A stretch of DNA of 64,000 bases, from NCBI GenBank assembly GCA_037127315.1, contig JBBBDQ010001942.1, forward strand, positions 310,001 to 374,000, in the 5' to 3' direction. The notes beneath the pieces were generated by a model, which worked only from the letters and a program-made list of their open reading frames with translations, searched no databases and was not told the origin of the DNA. This stretch comes from Ascarosepion bandense (taxonomy: Eukaryota > Mollusca > Cephalopoda > Sepiida > Sepiidae). Below, in pieces: positions 51,195-61,607 of the stretch (position 1 is its first letter; each line of letters starts with the position of its first letter). The translations under genes were made by a program, and so were the position numbers.

Positions 51195-52150
51195 GTATAG
51201 AAATTAAATACTTGGGGAGTGTTCTGACAGTGGATGAAAAGTGTGACACTGAGATCCAAAGTCATATTGGCATGGTCAAGGATCCATTTCAAAAGCTAAG
51301 CAGAGAATTAAGAGATGGAAAGAATTTGTTGAAATCAAAGAAAAGAGTCAGTTAAGTGCCATATGTGATACATGCATGGGTGATCATGTCTTGAAAGCAA
51401 CATGAGTAACTGGACAGAAGATTATCCCGCAGTAGGTTCCCATTAATTTCTGTGGTAGACTGGTTGCCAACCAAAGCTATAGAGCCCAATCTGTCCTGTC
51501 ATTTAACCCATAACTTGAGGGAAGAAACATTATTACTTTTCCCAAAGGTATTTGCATGTAAGTGAATGCAAGGAATTTAAATGGAATTCAAACTCAGCTC
51601 CCTAATTTCTCATTCCAAGCTGATACCCACTGCACCACAACACACATCCTGTCATACATGATACACACTTAAGCGATCATGTCTCTGCACCACGATGCAC
51701 GCAAAAGAATACAGAACTGTGATATCTGTCCTCTTTATGGCAGCAAATGCAACAAATTAAAAAATGAAGGAGAAACTTGAAACAACAGAAATGTTGTTCT
51801 ACAGAAGGATGTTGAGGATACGATGGACCAAACATGTGAGCAGTGACCCGGTTTGGAGAGAATGAAAATGAAAAGGAAATTTATATTTAGCATTATGAAG
51901 AGAGAGCTGAAGTTTCTGAGACATGTAATGAGGAAGGAGGGCTTGGAGAATCTGATACTCATGGGATGGAAAGAGAGGCAGGGGAAGCAACAGCAGACAT
52001 ACTTGATGGGCTTGAGCAACTTTATAGTGGAGCAGAGTTTGGCAGGGATACCAAGAGAAAAAGTGTTGAGAGTGACAAGGAACAGGGGAATGTGGAGGGC
52101 CATGATTGCTTGTCCTAGAGGAACACGGCACAGAAGAGGAAAAAATGTGT
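51195..52150 (+). pseudogene. RTE-like LINE 3' fragment interrupted by SINE
   Basis: 51195-51345 encodes YLGSVLTVDEKCDTEIQ and AFQKLSRELRDGK; 51712-52150 continues with a YCDICPLYGS-like segment, LETTEMLFYRRMLRIRWT, LKFLRHVMRKEGLENLILMG and MWRAMIACPRGT. The SINE at 51346 splits the [12 protein letters not shown] segment. Confidence 0.75.
51346..51711 (-). mobile_element. tRNA-derived SINE, family A, inside RTE fragment
   Basis: 51346-51650 is a complete copy (minus). 51651-51711 is a second, internally deleted piece (gtcatacatgatacacactt then ctgcaccacgatgcac). Flanking aaaagagt and aaaagaat form a probable target-site duplication. Confidence 0.8.
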
Positions 52151-52639
52151 GTGACAACTTACTAAAGCAGATATTTAGCTTTGGGCCCTGCAGTTAAATC
52201 TGATTCATCAAATATACAGAGTAAATATTTATGCTCAACCAACACAACTGAAGAATTTCAGTCAATATTCATTTTCATGAGCCAGTGTATCCCAGCTGGG
52301 GACAGGGCTGGATTTTATGATGTCTGCAAGCTGATAGAATCTGAGGAGCCTTCAATAAATATGTTTGTTTCCCATGTCTAAAAAGAAACAATTTTTTAAA
52401 GATAAAGCTCTATCAAAAATTTATATGTATATAAATATTTTGCCTCAAAATTTTTAAGCGGCCCCATCAAATTTAAAAGAGCCTCTCCAACTAGAAGTAT
52501 CCAAACATCCTAAATTGTTTCAAATTATTTCAAAGTAATGGCATTAAATCTTATATTTTTATCAGCTCTTGGGGTCCTCTCTAGTCTTGAAATATCTGGA
52601 TTGTAGCCTATACTAGCCAATATGTAAATCAGACACTAG

Positions 52640-53000
52640 CTTGGTGTTGGAGTTTTTGGGTACCCTTTTTTACTAGTGAGCCATCTATGAGCTGACTCAT
52701 TTTATAGTTCACCAATGGAAGGGTTAACCAATCAGAAGGCTCAAAATATTCAATGCGACGTGTATAAAAGATGACCATATTTTCCTGAGTATTGGCGATA
52801 TAGTCAGATTCAGTAGAGTGTTTGACCCGAGAGTGTTAATTTTTGATGTTGTTTCATTGAAAAGATTACGTACTGCACTGTATTCTATATTCATAAACTA
52901 TGGTGGACATGGTCAACACTGGGGTTGGGGAGAAAACGTCTTATTCATTCTAGTGGAGTAGTTCAATTGCTAGTCAGCTGACCACTCTTGGCTATTCTGA
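52640..53000 (+). other. Possible LTR or promoter-like sequence (weak)
   Basis: TATAAAAG at 52763 is preceded by ggttaaccaatcagaagg (CCAAT-like) and starts near tgttggagtttttgggta. No matching end or coding seen. Confidence 0.25.
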
Positions 53001-53059
53001 TTGGACTAAAGACCACTACAAGATGGAAAAGATAGAATCTGTCACCCATGTATTTATTT

Positions 53060-53965
53060 TCATACTTCCCTATTTTTTTTTATTTTTTTCTCCTTTGCCT
53101 TTCAACTATCAATTTATAAACTAACCTTCAAGGTAAGCCCCACAAAAAAAAAAAAAAAAATTATGAGGGTTTACGCTAAATAAATAATGATAAAAAAAAA
53201 GAAACCTGAAATAGATTATATTAATATATACAATTTTACACTTTTTTTTAATGAGGTTAAAATGAATTATTTCATTATTTACAATTGTGGTTGTTATGAA
53301 CAAAGAAAGAAAGTAATAGTGAATATTGAAAACCACAAAAATAACTAAAATAAACTTTATGACACAATTTAAAAATGCCTAACGTAAAGACTCTTGTCTT
53401 TCATTATCAAATGGATTATGTGTAAATACGATCAATGATAAAATTAACAACTTGGCTGAAGGAAAAAAAAATGTAAAAAAAAATGTGAGGAAAAAAATTG
53501 GGGAATTCACAATGTTCTAGTCAAGCGAGTATTTTATGCATAAAATAAGTATCACTCGTGTATTTAAAAAAAAAATCAAGAAATAAAAAAATAACAGAAA
53601 AACGATTATTTAATACATTGATTTAAGGCTAACATTTGAACAATCCAAACCTGGTTATCATGGCCAACAATACACTAATAATATACATCATCATCATAAC
53701 TTGTACATTTATGATGTTTATCTATGTCTAGTGATCAAATTTCTAAACTATTCACCTCTTATATTTACAAACCTATATACCTTCCCCCTCTCTTCCCTTT
53801 TTTTGCTAATATTATATCAACAAGCATAAAAATTATTATAGTTAAAGGATTAAAGTGTATTATTTTCCTATCAATTGAACTAGAATAAATAACACATTTT
53901 ACTCAGTGTAGCTTTTTGTCTCTGGATATGGACCAAATGCTGATCACATTACAACCAAATCACCC
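53060..53965. other. AT-rich stretch with poly-A runs
   Basis: Poly-A at 53142-53160 and many short A/T runs. A 71-codon frame at 53121-53336 (-) is low-complexity. Nothing assigned. Confidence 0.6.
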
Positions 53966-53969
53966 AATG

Positions 53970-54052
53970 AAGGAGTATGTTGCCTAGACCTGAAACTTCT
54001 GATGACTTAAGAGTAACAACCCTGATGACATATCCGGAGGTAGCACTTAAAG

Positions 54053-54108
<56 letters not shown>

Positions 54109-54389
54109 TTAAGGTGCACAATATTAATGGATTAAGTGAGTAATATCAGGGAGAGAGTATGTTGCCTAGACCCAATGACTTAGGAGTAATAATCCTGATG
54201 ACATATCTGGAGGTAGTATTTCATTATATATATATATATATATATATAGTTTTAAGGTGCACAACATTTATGGATTAAAGTGATTAATATCAGGGAGAGA
54301 GTATGTTGCCTAAACCCAATGACTTAGGAGTAATAACCCTGGTGATATATCTGGAGGTAGTATTAAAGATGTATGATGAGTAGTATTTC

Positions 54390-54426
<37 letters not shown>

Positions 54427-54480
54427 TTAAGGTGCACAACATTTATGGATTAAAGTGAGTAATATCAGGGATAGAGCTTA
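53970..54480. repeat. Macro-tandem repeat with embedded (TA)n
   Basis: gttttaaggtgcacaacatt starts units at 54106, 54249 and 54424; each ends gtagtattt plus a TA tract (54053-54103, 54224-54247, 54392-54421). Shared blocks: tatgttgcctagac, gatgacatatctggaggtag. Related single copy at 58090-58150. Confidence 0.8.
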
Positions 54481-54655
54481 TGTAAATATCAAAGTGCACA
54501 TTGAAGTCAACACCCATGTATATACATTAATAAATACACATATTATTCTATATCTTATTCATGACTCTGAGTTTCATGCATCACAGAATCATCAAGTGAT
54601 TAACATATACTAGCATATTTTCAATTTGAATTATTAGTGTTCATTTCTTAAAATT

Positions 54656-54659
<4 letters not shown>

Positions 54660-54698
<39 letters not shown>
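54660..54698. repeat. (TA)n microsatellite
   Basis: About 19 TA units; others at 54812-54835 and 54920-54955. Confidence 0.95.
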
Positions 54699-54702
<4 letters not shown>

Positions 54703-54916
54703 TATTATTGAAATTTATGATTAAAACATTTTTTTCACAACTACTGTCATCATTTGGTGCTATTTCTATCACCTCAATAGGAGATAAACAGTTGAAAGAG
54801 TCAGGAAATTATGTATATATATATATATATATATAATATATATAGAGCTCTCTTAGAGAGTTATCCTACCACTGTATGTACAGGATACTTCTTTGGATTC
54901 TTCTATATCTACACCA

Positions 54917-54955
<39 letters not shown>

Positions 54956-54958
<3 letters not shown>

Positions 54959-55096
54959 AATAGTTGTTACAATGGTTTATAAATTCATAGTATCACTACA
55001 CAAAAATTTTCGCGTTTCGAAGCAGTTTTGTGTGCTTCTCATTGGGTGACAAAGTTGGATACTATGAATTTATAAACCATTGTAACAACTATTACA
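54956..55096. mobile_element. Foldback with perfect 39-bp arms and decayed hammerhead
   Basis: 54956-54994 and 55058-55096 are exact inverted repeats (tgtaatagttgttacaatgg...). The 63-nt interior carries, on minus, most of a hammerhead. Directly follows a TA tract. Confidence 0.85.
54992..55050 (-). ncRNA. Hammerhead-derived motif, core mutated
   Basis: Minus: GUCAC, CCAAUGA (for CUGAUGA), perfect 6-bp stem II GAAGCA/UGCUUC with 8-nt loop, GAAA, stem III ACGC.../...GUGU, H17=A, GUGAU pairing GUCAC. Two core changes (U4, G5) predict no activity; architecture fully retained. Confidence 0.55.
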
Positions 55097-55184
55097 ATAT
55101 AACGCTCTATGTTGTATCGAGCACTCTTTATCAAAGTAAATGCATAAACAGCAGGTAAAAAAACTATGAGTTCCACAACCTCTA

Positions 55185-55186
55185 TT

Positions 55187-55216
<30 letters not shown>
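55185..55216. repeat. (TA)n microsatellite
   Basis: TA tract preceding AT-rich sequence and gatatgtatatatatatcc. Confidence 0.9.
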
Positions 55217-55225
<9 letters not shown>

Positions 55226-55346
55226 ATATAGATATGTATATATATATCCGAGTGAGTATAGAATGAGGAGAGAAAAAAGAAAAATTTTTTTCCGTCCAAA
55301 ACACTAATTTAAAACAGTGCTCGATATATGATGTATAGAGCTGTGA

Positions 55347-55525
55347 ATATTTATTATAAATTATGTTTTAGAAGATGTACATAATTTCTTCTATATATGT
55401 CCTCTTCTCTAGAATCATATGGCTGTTTCAGTGTTTGAGTTCCAAACACTGAAACAGCCATATGATTCTAGAGAAGAGGACATATATAGAAGAAATTATG
55501 TACATCTTCTAAAACATAATTTATA

Positions 55526-55533
<8 letters not shown>
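55347..55533. repeat. Perfect palindrome, 91-bp arms, 5-nt loop
   Basis: 55347-55437 and 55443-55533 are exact inverted repeats around agttc. Includes tctagaatcatatggctgtt. The right arm runs into (TA)n (55531-55560). No coding. As RNA it would form a 91-bp hairpin. Confidence 0.97.
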
Positions 55534-55563
<30 letters not shown>

Positions 55564-55858
55564 AAATATAACTCCAAAAATTACATATGTCATATGTCAA
55601 CAAGGAAAAATCCCGCTTCTTCAGAGGCAAAATTTATTTATTATGCAATACAGTACTAAATTCACTTACTGGAAGTAAACTTAAAAATTCATTATTTTAT
55701 CTGATAATATTAAATCCCATTATTCTTTCTGATGTTATCTTATTTTTGTCTTCTTTCATATAAACTTCTGGGTAAGAATTTATTTTTAAGTATAACAATA
55801 ACCCAATTTTGGTTGAAATCAGATCAAGTGTTTTATAGGAGTAGGATTGTTAAAAAAA

Positions 55859-55859
<1 letters not shown>

Positions 55860-55912
<53 letters not shown>
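55860..55912. repeat. (CA)n microsatellite
   Basis: About 26 CA units. Confidence 0.95.
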
Positions 55913-55915
<3 letters not shown>

Positions 55916-56137
55916 CCATTTACCTATATATATATGTTTTTCATACAACAAAATGCCAATACACAGTTAAGTAGGAGGACCATGGTGAGAAATGTCAAAC
56001 TATAAAACAAATAGTTTAATGATATTGCTTAAAAACAATTGAAATAGAAAAAAGTTTTTAAAAAAAGTCAAAATATCCACTTAAAAAAAGAAAAAGAAGA
56101 CCCGAGGCAAGTTTTTCATCTAACAGAACTAGTCATG

Positions 56138-56142
<5 letters not shown>

Positions 56143-56167
<25 letters not shown>
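56143..56167. repeat. (TA)n microsatellite at PLE 3' end
   Basis: On minus the Penelope-like element ends ttcttccgac and then TA repeats begin. Confidence 0.9.
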
Positions 56168-56171
<4 letters not shown>

Positions 56172-56276
56172 GGAAGAAAATTTCAAATTTAGGGATGAAA
56201 AAAAGGTAATGTTCAGAAAAGTGGGGAGATAAAAAACTTTTTTATCATAAACCTTCACCAAGAGACCCAAATATAT

Positions 56277-56885
56277 CTAATTTGAGCTTTCTATTTTTTT
56301 TTTTTTGCACAAAAAAGGATGTTTTGACTGTATTGTCAAAGCCTCCAGGACAATGACGTGGAATGGAGACTGACCTTTGTGTGGAATAGAAAAGCGATTT
56401 GTAGAGTAAGAGTCACCACATACCTTTATAGCCAACAAGTGTTCACTAATGGCAGACTTGGGCATCTGTGAACACTCAGAGGTAGGGCGATGCTCACGAA
56501 TAGAATGGGGTACATGCTGTGACACATGAATCTCCAATCTTTGGATTGTTTGGTCTATATAGTCGGCACCACATCGACATTTAAATTTATAAACAACACT
56601 ACACAATAGTAAGATAGGCAAGATATCCTTAAGAAATGAAGAGAAAATTACACGTAGAGTCAGAGCCCCAAAATTACAAGAAATAATCGATGATAGCTTG
56701 TCAACAATAGAATGGCCATTAGGATCAATCCATGGTACCTTCAAGTAAACGGGGCATTTTAATGGTCCAAACCTCTTATTCAGATTCTCCTGAAAAGATT
56801 TAATTTTGAAGTTAATTATTCTTGTGATGACTGGCGGAGGATAACCATTTCTAGTAAAAAATACCGCTAATATTTTCAATCTCAC
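56277..56885 (-). pseudogene. Penelope GIY-YIG endonuclease and connector
   Basis: 202 codons. NGYPPPVITRIINFKIK (end of RT/thumb), VYLKVPWIDPNGHSIVDKLS (connector), VVYKFKCRCGADYIDQTIQRLEIHVSQHVP (Cys motif CRCGA, then YID-QT where YIG-T is usual, R and H retained; spans residues ~97-126), SAISEHL and FHVIVLEALTIQSKHPFLC (conserved Glu in LEAL). The Gly of YIG is Asp, probably inactivating. The copy belongs to a different PLE lineage than those at 6.7 and 8.9 kb. Confidence 0.8.
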
Positions 56886-57072
56886 AATCCAAAGTTACAC
56901 TAGAACAAATTATGTGTACATAGTGTGTTATGGTTCTACTGAGATTGATCTTTTGGGTTCTAGAAGCAAAAGATTCCCAACCTAGATATAAACCTGAAAA
57001 AGTAGGTTTCCTATACACCAAAGTAACCAAAGAATGGTAATTTTTAGAAACCGAAACATCAAGGAATGGAAG

Positions 57073-57918
57073 TTAGTTGTTCTTTTCTATTTTCATAGTA
57101 AATTTAAATGCCGGGTGCAAATCATTAAGAAAGAGTAGTTGCTTGTTCATTTCAACTTCCATAGTAAATTTAAGTTCAGGGTACAAATCATTATGGAAGG
57201 GAAGTTGGATGTTCTTTTCAACTTCCATAGTAAATTTAAATGCAGGGTGCAAATCATTATGGAAGGGAAGTTGGATATTTTTTTCAACTTCCATAGTATA
57301 TTTAAATGCAGGGTGCAAATCATTAAGGAGGGGAAGTTGGTTACTCTTTTCAACTTTCATAGTAAATTTAAGTGCCGGGTGCAAATCATTAAGGAAGGGT
57401 AGTTGCTTGTTCTTTTCAACTTCCATAGTAAATTTAAGTTCAGGGTGCAAATCATTAAAGAAAGGAAGTTGGTTGCTCTTTTCAACGTTCATAGTAAATT
57501 TAAGTTCAGGGTGAAAATCATTAAGGAAGGGTAATTGTATGTTCTTTTCAACTTCCATAGTAAATTTAAATGCAGGGTGTAAAACATTATGGAAGGGAAG
57601 TTGGATATTCTTTTCAACTTCCATAGTAAATTTAAATGCAGGGTGCAAATCATTAAGGAGGGGAAGTTGGTTACTCTTTTCAACTTTCATAGTAAATTTA
57701 AGTGCAGGGTGCAAATCATTAAGGAAGGGTAGTTGCTTGTTCTTTTCAACTTCCATAGTAAATTTAAGTTCAGGGTGCAAATCATTAAGGAAAGGAAGTT
57801 GGTTGCTCTTTTCAACGTTCATAGTAAATTTAAGTTCAGGATGAAAATCATTAAGGAAGGGTAATTGCATGTTCTTTTCAACTTCCATAGTAAATTTAAG
57901 TGCAGGGTGTAAAACATT
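57073..57918 (-). repeat. 66-bp tandem array inside a Penelope RT, ~12.5 units, open frame
   Basis: Each unit encodes 22 residues, consensus MEVEKNKQLPFLNDLHPALKFT written from Met. Units 1-5 and 6-10 match pairwise, so a 330-bp (5-unit) block was itself duplicated. The minus frame is open for 271 codons through 57888-57073, because 66 is a multiple of 3. The unit is a normal single-copy PLE segment (HP-KFT-E-E---LPFLD) just upstream of the RT's conserved VYRKPT. Plus-strand frames here are shadows. Confidence 0.92.
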
Positions 57919-57944
57919 AAAATGTATTAAAAATCATTAAAAGG

Positions 57945-57985
57945 CATTAGTACAACTATTAGTACAACTATTAGTACAACTATTA
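57945..57985. repeat. 12-bp repeat (tattagtacaac)
   Basis: Three copies just beyond the PLE array boundary. Confidence 0.85.
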
Positions 57986-58152
57986 GATACGTTGTAAGTT
58001 ACTTATGCTTGTTTTTGTCACACAGTGTATCTTTGTTGTTCTTTCACTTTCTTAATGATAACAAAATATATACTTTTAAGATAATCTATATTTATGGATT
58101 AAAATGCTCAATATCAGGAATACAGCTTATGTAAATATAAAAGTGGACATTG

Positions 58153-58259
58153 AAGTCAACACCCTGTGGTGACAGTCTGTTTCATGCTTAAATGCAACTG
58201 TGAGGTCATGTCAATTTACTTTTAAACATGAAACAGACTGTCACCTCTGGGTGTTGACT

Positions 58260-58260
<1 letters not shown>
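58153..58260. mobile_element. Foldback, ~37-bp arms
   Basis: aagtcaacaccctgtggtga...ttcatgctt and its inverted partner cacctctgggtgttgactt with cagtctgtttcatg/catgaaacagactg matches. Adjoins a TA tract (58261-58313). Confidence 0.8.

Positions 58261-58313
<53 letters not shown>
58261..58313. repeat. (TA)n microsatellite
   Basis: About 26 TA units between two foldbacks. Another TA tract at 58582-58613. Confidence 0.95.
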
Positions 58314-58317
<4 letters not shown>

Positions 58318-58539
58318 GTAAAAGACAATAGGAAAACTGTATTAGTTGCCAATGTGTTTCATCTAATGTGGACTTTTTCAAGGTAAAAAACGAAATGAAT
58401 TTATTAAAACCAAGTAACTAATAATAACAAAACATAGGGTTTTAATAAATTCATTTCGTTTTTTTGCCTTGAATAAGTCCATATTGGATGAAATGCACTG
58501 GCAACCAATACAGTTTTCATATTGTCTTTTACATTTATA
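58311..58539. mobile_element. Foldback, ~100-bp arms
   Basis: 58311-58410 and 58439-58539 are inverted repeats with ~85-90% identity (tataaatgtaaaagacaata... and ...attgtcttttacatttata), 28-nt spacer, flanked by TA tracts. No coding. Confidence 0.85.
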
Positions 58540-58577
58540 AATATTGTCTTTTCTACAGGTTAACTCTGAGAGATTTT

Positions 58578-58617
<40 letters not shown>

Positions 58618-58921
58618 GGAGATCAAGATAGATTAGAAACCAATTGTATGATAGATTAAAGAGCAAATATGAAATATTTATAAATTTAATATGTTTCGGT
58701 TTTACTTACGAGTCATCATAAATTAAATATGGAAGAGAAAAGAAAATTCTTTTTTTTTTTTAGTTTGTTTTTCATTTGTTGAATATATATGTGGAAAAAG
58801 TTTGCTTGTGCCACACTTTTTGCTGGACAAAATTTGTTATTTTGATAAGACTACACATGCATACAAATAGGGATGCTGGAGATTTTAAATTTAAATTTTT
58901 TCTTTTCTTTTTATCCAGCTG

Positions 58922-59300
58922 ATTTCATTTAGATTCTTTTCTGTTCAGTTTGGCCATTGCAGCTTCCACTTTGGATTTGAATATTTCTGGTCCATCCTCC
59001 TCCTTGTGTATTCTTGGTTGTTCTCTTCTGTTGCAAAAAAGATCCTTGATATACTCTTCCCATCGCTGGAGTATTTCCTCTTTCTCCAATATGATTGTTC
59101 CATCCTTGGATCTTATGCATCCTGTTGAAGAGCAGGTTTTTTGTCCTGTCAGTTCTCTTATCTCTTTATGCATCTCTGCTTTATTGATCTTGCTCAGTCT
59201 CTCTACTTCTGCGCATTTGTCGTTGAGCCATTCCTCTTTAGCCTGTCTGCATTTGTTCCTTATCTCCCTGTGTAGTTTCTTGTACTCTCCTCTATAAAAT
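58922..59300 (-). pseudogene. RTE-like LINE, region between endonuclease and RT
   Basis: Frame 58925-59173: MHKEIRELTGQKTCSSTGCI, RSKDGTIILEKEEILQRWEE, YIKDLFCNRREQP, EIFKSKVEAAMAKLNRKESK. Upstream coding (EEWLNDKCAEVERLSKINKA) continues to ~59295. This is the linker preceding the RT domain in RTE-like proteins; the RT itself is absent here. Confidence 0.7.
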
Positions 59301-59880
59301 TAATTTACTTAAGAGCACTTCAATTTGCAGCTTTTAGTATTTAGATGAAGAAGAGAAATATACTAAAAACACTTTCAAGCTTCTTCAGTACCCTAATTAT
59401 TTTATATTCAATGTAAAACAAAAGGCTTGTAAATATTCTAAAATAGAAAAATGGCTCCTCCTGACAAGTTTGGCCTCTATTTCCTCTAATAACCAGGATC
59501 AAGGACAGCTGCTATGAAGGAACTGAAGATCAGAGCAAGATATGCAATACACATCTTGCTTTCTATGATGTATGTATTCCCACTGCTTTGAATTCAAAGA
59601 TTTCATTCCCTTTAATACATGGTCATCTTGTTTACTATGTCATTGAATATAGCAATTGTGTTTCATTTGCATAATTATTTGCATAAGTATCATGCCTGCA
59701 ATGTTTTTTTGCCAATTAAACCTCTCATCTCATTGTAAATTATATTGAAAGGATTCAAATGAAATTGCAACTGCAAATCAGAGAAAATCGCAGTAGAATG
59801 TTTGGTGTGAAATACCTGTTTGCAAGTTAGTTAAGCACAAAAGAGGAAAGATCAGCAGAAAAATTCCCAGGAATATATAT
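59300..59880. other. Unassigned stretch
   Basis: No recognised element; a possible hairpin-rich AT sequence near 59300-59350. Confidence 0.45.
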
Positions 59881-59889
59881 TATTTTTAA

Positions 59890-60620
59890 ATCATTTCACT
59901 CCAAGCAAGGCAGAGAAAAGACTGGGTACAATGAGTATTGAAGAAATATGAACAGAATTCAAAAAGATATAAGATGGCAATTTGCGTTTAATTTAAATGT
60001 TTTGAGATTGTAAAGTGAAGCAAGTAAACAGAAATGTGAGAAAAGAAACTGTTGGAGTGGAAGTGGTGGTTACATTTATTTATTTCAACAGTAAAAGGGT
60101 GGGGCCTAGATGCCAGCCTAATAGCACACCCAAATTCGTGCAGTTGGGACACCAGAGAAAAAAGCTCGTCAGAACAGTTGCCATGAAAATATTTGTAGAA
60201 AAGACAAAGGCAAACCATATTATGTTGTTGAGAAAGTGACTGAAGGCGAGCTGCCATGTCAGGACTGATTACATTGCAGATCCTTCTTTAGATTATTGAG
60301 AACCTTGAGATGTATAGCAGGAATACTGACTAGAAAAGACAGAGGGAAGCCACATCATGTTGGTGAAGGAGTGACTGAATTCAAGAACTCAGGTCAGAAT
60401 CAGTTACATTACAGATCTTGCTTTGGATTATGTCAAGAATTTCGAGATGTATAGTAGAAACCCCTGACCAGATATAGCACCAATATTCCATGCACAGTAG
60501 AATGGTAGATTGAGGAATGTGTAAGATGGATTCTGTCTAGCATGACACAGTGAACAAAATTTCCTGACAGCAGACCTAACAATTGATTCAATATAATCAC
60601 TCCACTTCGAGGGAAATTTT
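59890..60620 (-). mobile_element. CR1/L2-like LINE 3' end with internal ~130-bp duplication
   Basis: Shared terminus (complement of tttcactccaagcaaggcag), then C-terminal coding: SNSFFSHIS, ATRPHPFTVE-like, HEFGCAIRLASRPHPFTVE in frame 59988-60257 and VCLCLFYKYFHGNCSDELFS. The region 60195-60325 is repeated, diverged, at 60326-60480. Confidence 0.7.
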
Positions 60621-60639
60621 CAGTACCCCTTTTATATAA

Positions 60640-61605
60640 TCGGAACATTTATGTTTTTAAAATCATTTTCTGATGCAAATTCAAAAGAAACAGAAATGCT
60701 TTGATATGCTTTCAAATAAGAATCCATCAATATTGCAAATTGTTCAATTATGGAAAAGAATATTATCAACGTTTAAAAATCAGTTGATTATTATTTTATT
60801 TTCTGTTGAGAAAAAGTTTTCCCTGAAAATAAAATAATAGAAACAAATAAATAAAATGAAAGAATTATGGAAACTTTTTTGCCTCATTCAAAATTCCAAC
60901 TTTTAAATAAAAAATTTATAAACTTTTGTGTTATTGGTTTTTGCCAGTAGCTGTCATTTTTTGTATTTTTTTTTCTAAAGAGGAAAAAATTCTAATGATG
61001 TAAGTAAAAAGATTTTTCTCCTTGCATCACTGGGGGCTATTTTTACTTTAGTCTTGTCTTTCTATTATTCCCTTGTTATTTTTAACACTAACTATCATTC
61101 TAAAATATTTTTCTTTTATTTCTTTTATTTGCTTTTTTATTTTTATTTTACTTCATATTTTTTCCTTCATTTCTTTCAACATATTCTCTCTTTTCAAGTT
61201 TTTCTTTACCACATTCTACCACCATTTTTATTTTTCACTTACTTCTATTTAAAATGTTGTTCTTTCTTTTACTTCTTTCATGCCTTCAATTTTCCCCCCA
61301 TTCTTTCCTTCTTTATTTTTTATTAACTCTTTTTTCAAAAAAGAAAATTTTATTTCAATTCATATTTTCTTTTTCATTTTCATTCTATTTTTCCATTATA
61401 CTTATTTTTTTATTAACTTCTGTCATTAAAAGATCCCTTTGTTTTATTCCATTCAGTAGTTTTATAGTGAGTTGTTAGTAATAGGGAAGTGTATGTGTGT
61501 TGAAATAGATCAGTTTGAATTGATTTGGCCTGGTTAGTTAGATAGACCACTATAAGAGGGGTATAAAACAAGAAAATCAAATTGTAAATTGAAACAACAA
61601 TTTAT
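60640..61605. other. Low-complexity, pyrimidine-rich on +
   Basis: 61060-61450 is T/C-rich (tttctttt, ttattttt). Open frames here are compositional. No gene supported. Confidence 0.7.
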
Positions 61606-61607
61606 AT

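Larger units (their letters stand above)
56168..57920 (-). mobile_element. Penelope-like element, RT end + GIY-YIG, with 66-bp array
   Basis: Reading minus from 57920: 66-bp tandem array (57073-57918), then the true end of the RT (LPFLDVSVSKN, LVYRKPTFSGLYLGW), a connector, and the GIY-YIG endonuclease (56277-56885), a 3' UTR to 56168, then (TA)n. One stop at the array/RT junction and one stop before NGYPPP break the frame. The catalytic RT motifs upstream of the array are absent. Confidence 0.85.

Noticed and set aside
54555..54610. Hammerhead-like ttgatga...gaaactcagagtc on minus
   Set aside because: C3 changed, stem III has a one-base loop and stem I does not pair.
57077..57844. Plus-strand frames of 145, 101 and 87 codons across the PLE array
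   Set aside because: They are antisense shadows of the repeated PLE segment; only the minus frame matches a known protein family.
58660..58735. Another hammerhead (tgatgactcgtaag...ccgaaac on minus)
   Set aside because: C3 is replaced, stem II does not pair and no stem I is found; kept out of the features.
61054..61478. Phe/Leu-rich frames of 90 and 74 codons
   Set aside because: Purely a result of T-rich composition.
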